Assembly: GCA_034620365.1 (NCBI GenBank)
Contig: JAQGEQ010000179.1
Location: forward strand, 806,001 to 870,000
Reading direction: 5' to 3'
DNA: 64,000 bases
Source of the DNA: Pegea sp. RAD2-039
Taxonomy: Eukaryota > Chordata > Thaliacea > Salpida > Salpidae
Below are positions 62,219-64,000 of the stretch, piece by piece. Each line of letters starts with the position of its first letter. Within the stretch, counting starts at the first letter, position 1. The translations under genes and the position numbers were made by a program. The notes under the pieces were generated by a model that ran no database searches, was not told where the DNA came from, and saw nothing but the letters and a program-made list of their open reading frames with translations.

Positions 62219-63697
62219 GGTTAAAATTATCTTAAGTACAAAAGTTGATACAAATTAGTTAAAAAAACAAATAGCAAATAGATAAAATCATAATGAATGC
62301 TTACAACTAAAATAATGTAGAAAATAGCAAATTTTAAAGCATTATAAAAAATAGTAAATACATTTAGAACTAAATTAGTTAAAAACTATAAACAAACAAG
62401 AATTATTATAAAATAATAAATTGTTTTTTAAATTTACATGAACTACTGATTTTAAACAGTAATAATTAATATTGAACATATTTCAATTAAAAAAAAGAAA
62501 TAAACTTTTGAAAACAAAGTTATGTAATTATCAATTTAATGATTAGTTTTCAAAATAATAAAGAAAAATGAATTAAAGATCTTATTTGGTTAATAAATTT
62601 ATAGACTCATAATAAAAACATTTTCATAGAGACACAATTTATGTTAAAAATTTGAGAACTATAAATTTATAAATAAAACCTAGGACTTTTAGGTAAATTA
62701 AGCAAATCTGGAAAGTTAATGAAAATGACGTAAAACAACTTTGAACTTTTTTGACTTTTTCAACATAGTACTTAGAATGAATAAAATATTTTGGAAATAC
62801 TAAAGCTAAAGATAAATCCAAAGATCTTCTATCAATCAAGTGAAAACTGAAAAATATTACTGAAGTGGTAATCATTTTGGATGTTCTTTGGAGGCTAAAT
62901 CAGTAGATGGATGGAAGGAAGTAAGTCAACTTGTGGATGGGGTTTGATTATAGTGGAAAGTACCATGCGTTAAAATCTCCCACACCTTATATATATTGCT
63001 TGATGACACGGTCCAGTTACCTGGGACAGTGACACAGAGGTCAACAGATTGTAGATTTTTTCTAGGCTTAATTTTATACCCTTTGCTTATCGCTGTAATT
63101 TATCTATACATAAAAGTAAAGGATTTGACTTAAGAAAATACTAAAAAACAAAAAAAAAGTAATACAGTTTATAAGCTTTGAAAACCTAAACAAAAATTTT
63201 TTAGATACTTATAATTAATGCAAAAATTTTTTTACCTTTTTTATTGACTACCTTACAAAATTGTTGATGCATAGTATAACTCAAAAGACATTATTACTTA
63301 TAAAATACTCATTCACGGTTTAGGGGATTTTAAGTGTGCTAAAACTATTTGTTCTTAGAAAGTTATTTGATTTCATTAATTTAAAAAAATATAGCTATTA
63401 AGAAGCTGTGATTTCAAATTACTTCTCAGTTAATCAGTTTCAAAACTTTAAAGATGCTAATATTTTCTAAGATTGTATTATTAGACTTTTGTAACATATA
63501 TGGTTATTTCAAACAAATAAATTAAATTTTAGTTATTTTATAAAGTTATTCTATAATACAATAGACCTAGATTCCTTTATATATTTTTTGTTATCAATCA
63601 AACTAATAATAATTTCAGTAATAGAATGATTAGAAATTTATATTTCAACTAACTTTTGTATAATTTCTAGAACTATTAAATGTTCAATTAGTTAATA
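62219..63697. other. Divergent intergenic region, TTC36 to ADAT1
   Basis: AT-rich. 62880-63075 has higher GC and looks like an unclassified interspersed repeat, with no coding frame. A 13-bp motif at 63320-63332 matches the PDXK promoter. Confidence 0.4.
63320..63332 (-). promoter_or_regulatory. Shared 13-bp promoter-like motif upstream of TTC36
   Basis: TTAGGGGATTTTA on the + strand (TAAAATCCCCTAA on the -), identical to 53410-53422 before PDXK. Both lie roughly 0.7-1.1 kb upstream of - strand start codons. Confidence 0.35.
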
Positions 63698-63830
63698 ATG
63701 ACAGAAACTAGTTTTTCTGACAAATTATTTGAATGTTGCTTAAATACTTTTCATAAGTTGCCAAAAAATGGAAAACCCAATCTTTTACAATGGACTGTAC
63801 TATCAGCATTTATACTAGAAGATAAAACAG
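63698..63830 (+). CDS. ADAT1: tRNA-specific adenosine deaminase 1, first exon (3' partial)
   Basis: The first coding exon (44 codons plus one base) runs from an ATG at 63698 to a donor GTGATT at 63831. ADAT1 deaminates A37 to inosine in tRNA-Ala. The exon carries FHKLPKNGKP and QWTVLSAFI, matching the family's conserved LP-x-x-GKP and EWT-x-LAA start. The catalytic HAE and PCG-x(n)-C motifs would be in later exons beyond the window, so the call rests on this start alone. Confidence 0.7.
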
Positions 63831-64000
63831 GTGATTCTATCTAAGTAATCTTTAATTTTGTTGAAAAATGCTAAAAACTTTAATAACTAGAAATAATTCT
63901 TATAAAAATAAATAATGTCTTTGTAATAAAAATAAGAAATGAACTCATTTAAAATTTTTTATAATTTAATTATTACAACTTTATTGTAAGCATTTTGAAA
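63831..64000 (+). other. First intron of ADAT1, cut by window end
   Basis: No acceptor with matching coding sequence is seen before the window ends. Confidence 0.5.

Overview
This is an animal nuclear genome window. The DNA is very AT-rich by eye (composition was not counted). Most genes are split by short GT..AG introns of about 45-300 bp, and the proteins are clearly metazoan: SMG8, NUP43, F8A/HAP40, TFAM, alpha-tubulin, pyridoxal kinase, ABHD4, TTC36, ADAT1, an astacin, C2H2 zinc fingers and IL-17-like cytokines. It is an invertebrate. The tandem IL-17-like genes, a class II cytokine receptor-like module and operon-like gene packing would fit a tunicate, but a spiralian or another invertebrate cannot be excluded. 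The species assignment is inference.

Region 1 (1-13.3 kb) is an immune-type locus. Four IL-17-like cystine-knot cytokine genes (A-D) lie head to tail on the + strand. They share one exon plan: a 5-codon exon 1, an exon completing the signal peptide, a variable exon, an exon ending in the SPW motif, and a last exon with a Cys-Cys-x-Cys-x-x-Cys motif and a terminal Gly-Cys-Thr-Cys. C and D have almost identical flanks around strongly diverged cores. A decayed Ty3/gypsy-like element separates them. Converging on gene D is a - strand gene whose conceptual product looks like a secreted, single-module class II cytokine receptor/tissue factor-type fibronectin III domain. Its reading frame ends exactly at the edge of the D duplication.

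Region 2 (13.3-21 kb) is gene-poor, with transposon relics and one six-finger C2H2 gene. Region 3 (21-27.4 kb) is a tight - strand block: F8A, MRPL17, SMG8, NUP43. The first three have no introns, and only 72 bp separate SMG8 from NUP43. Region 4 (27.4-37.2 kb) holds TFAM (-) and a canonical alpha-tubulin gene (+) in divergent orientation. Region 5 (37-46 kb) holds a ten-exon membrane-anchored astacin with two ShKT domains. Region 6 (46-64 kb) holds LINE relics, a tRNA-derived SINE, pyridoxal kinase (-), an ABHD4-like hydrolase (-), TTC36 (-) and the first exon of ADAT1 (+), which runs off the window.

All exon models were built by hand from splice signals, reading phase and family similarity. 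No transcript data, database search or alignment program was used.
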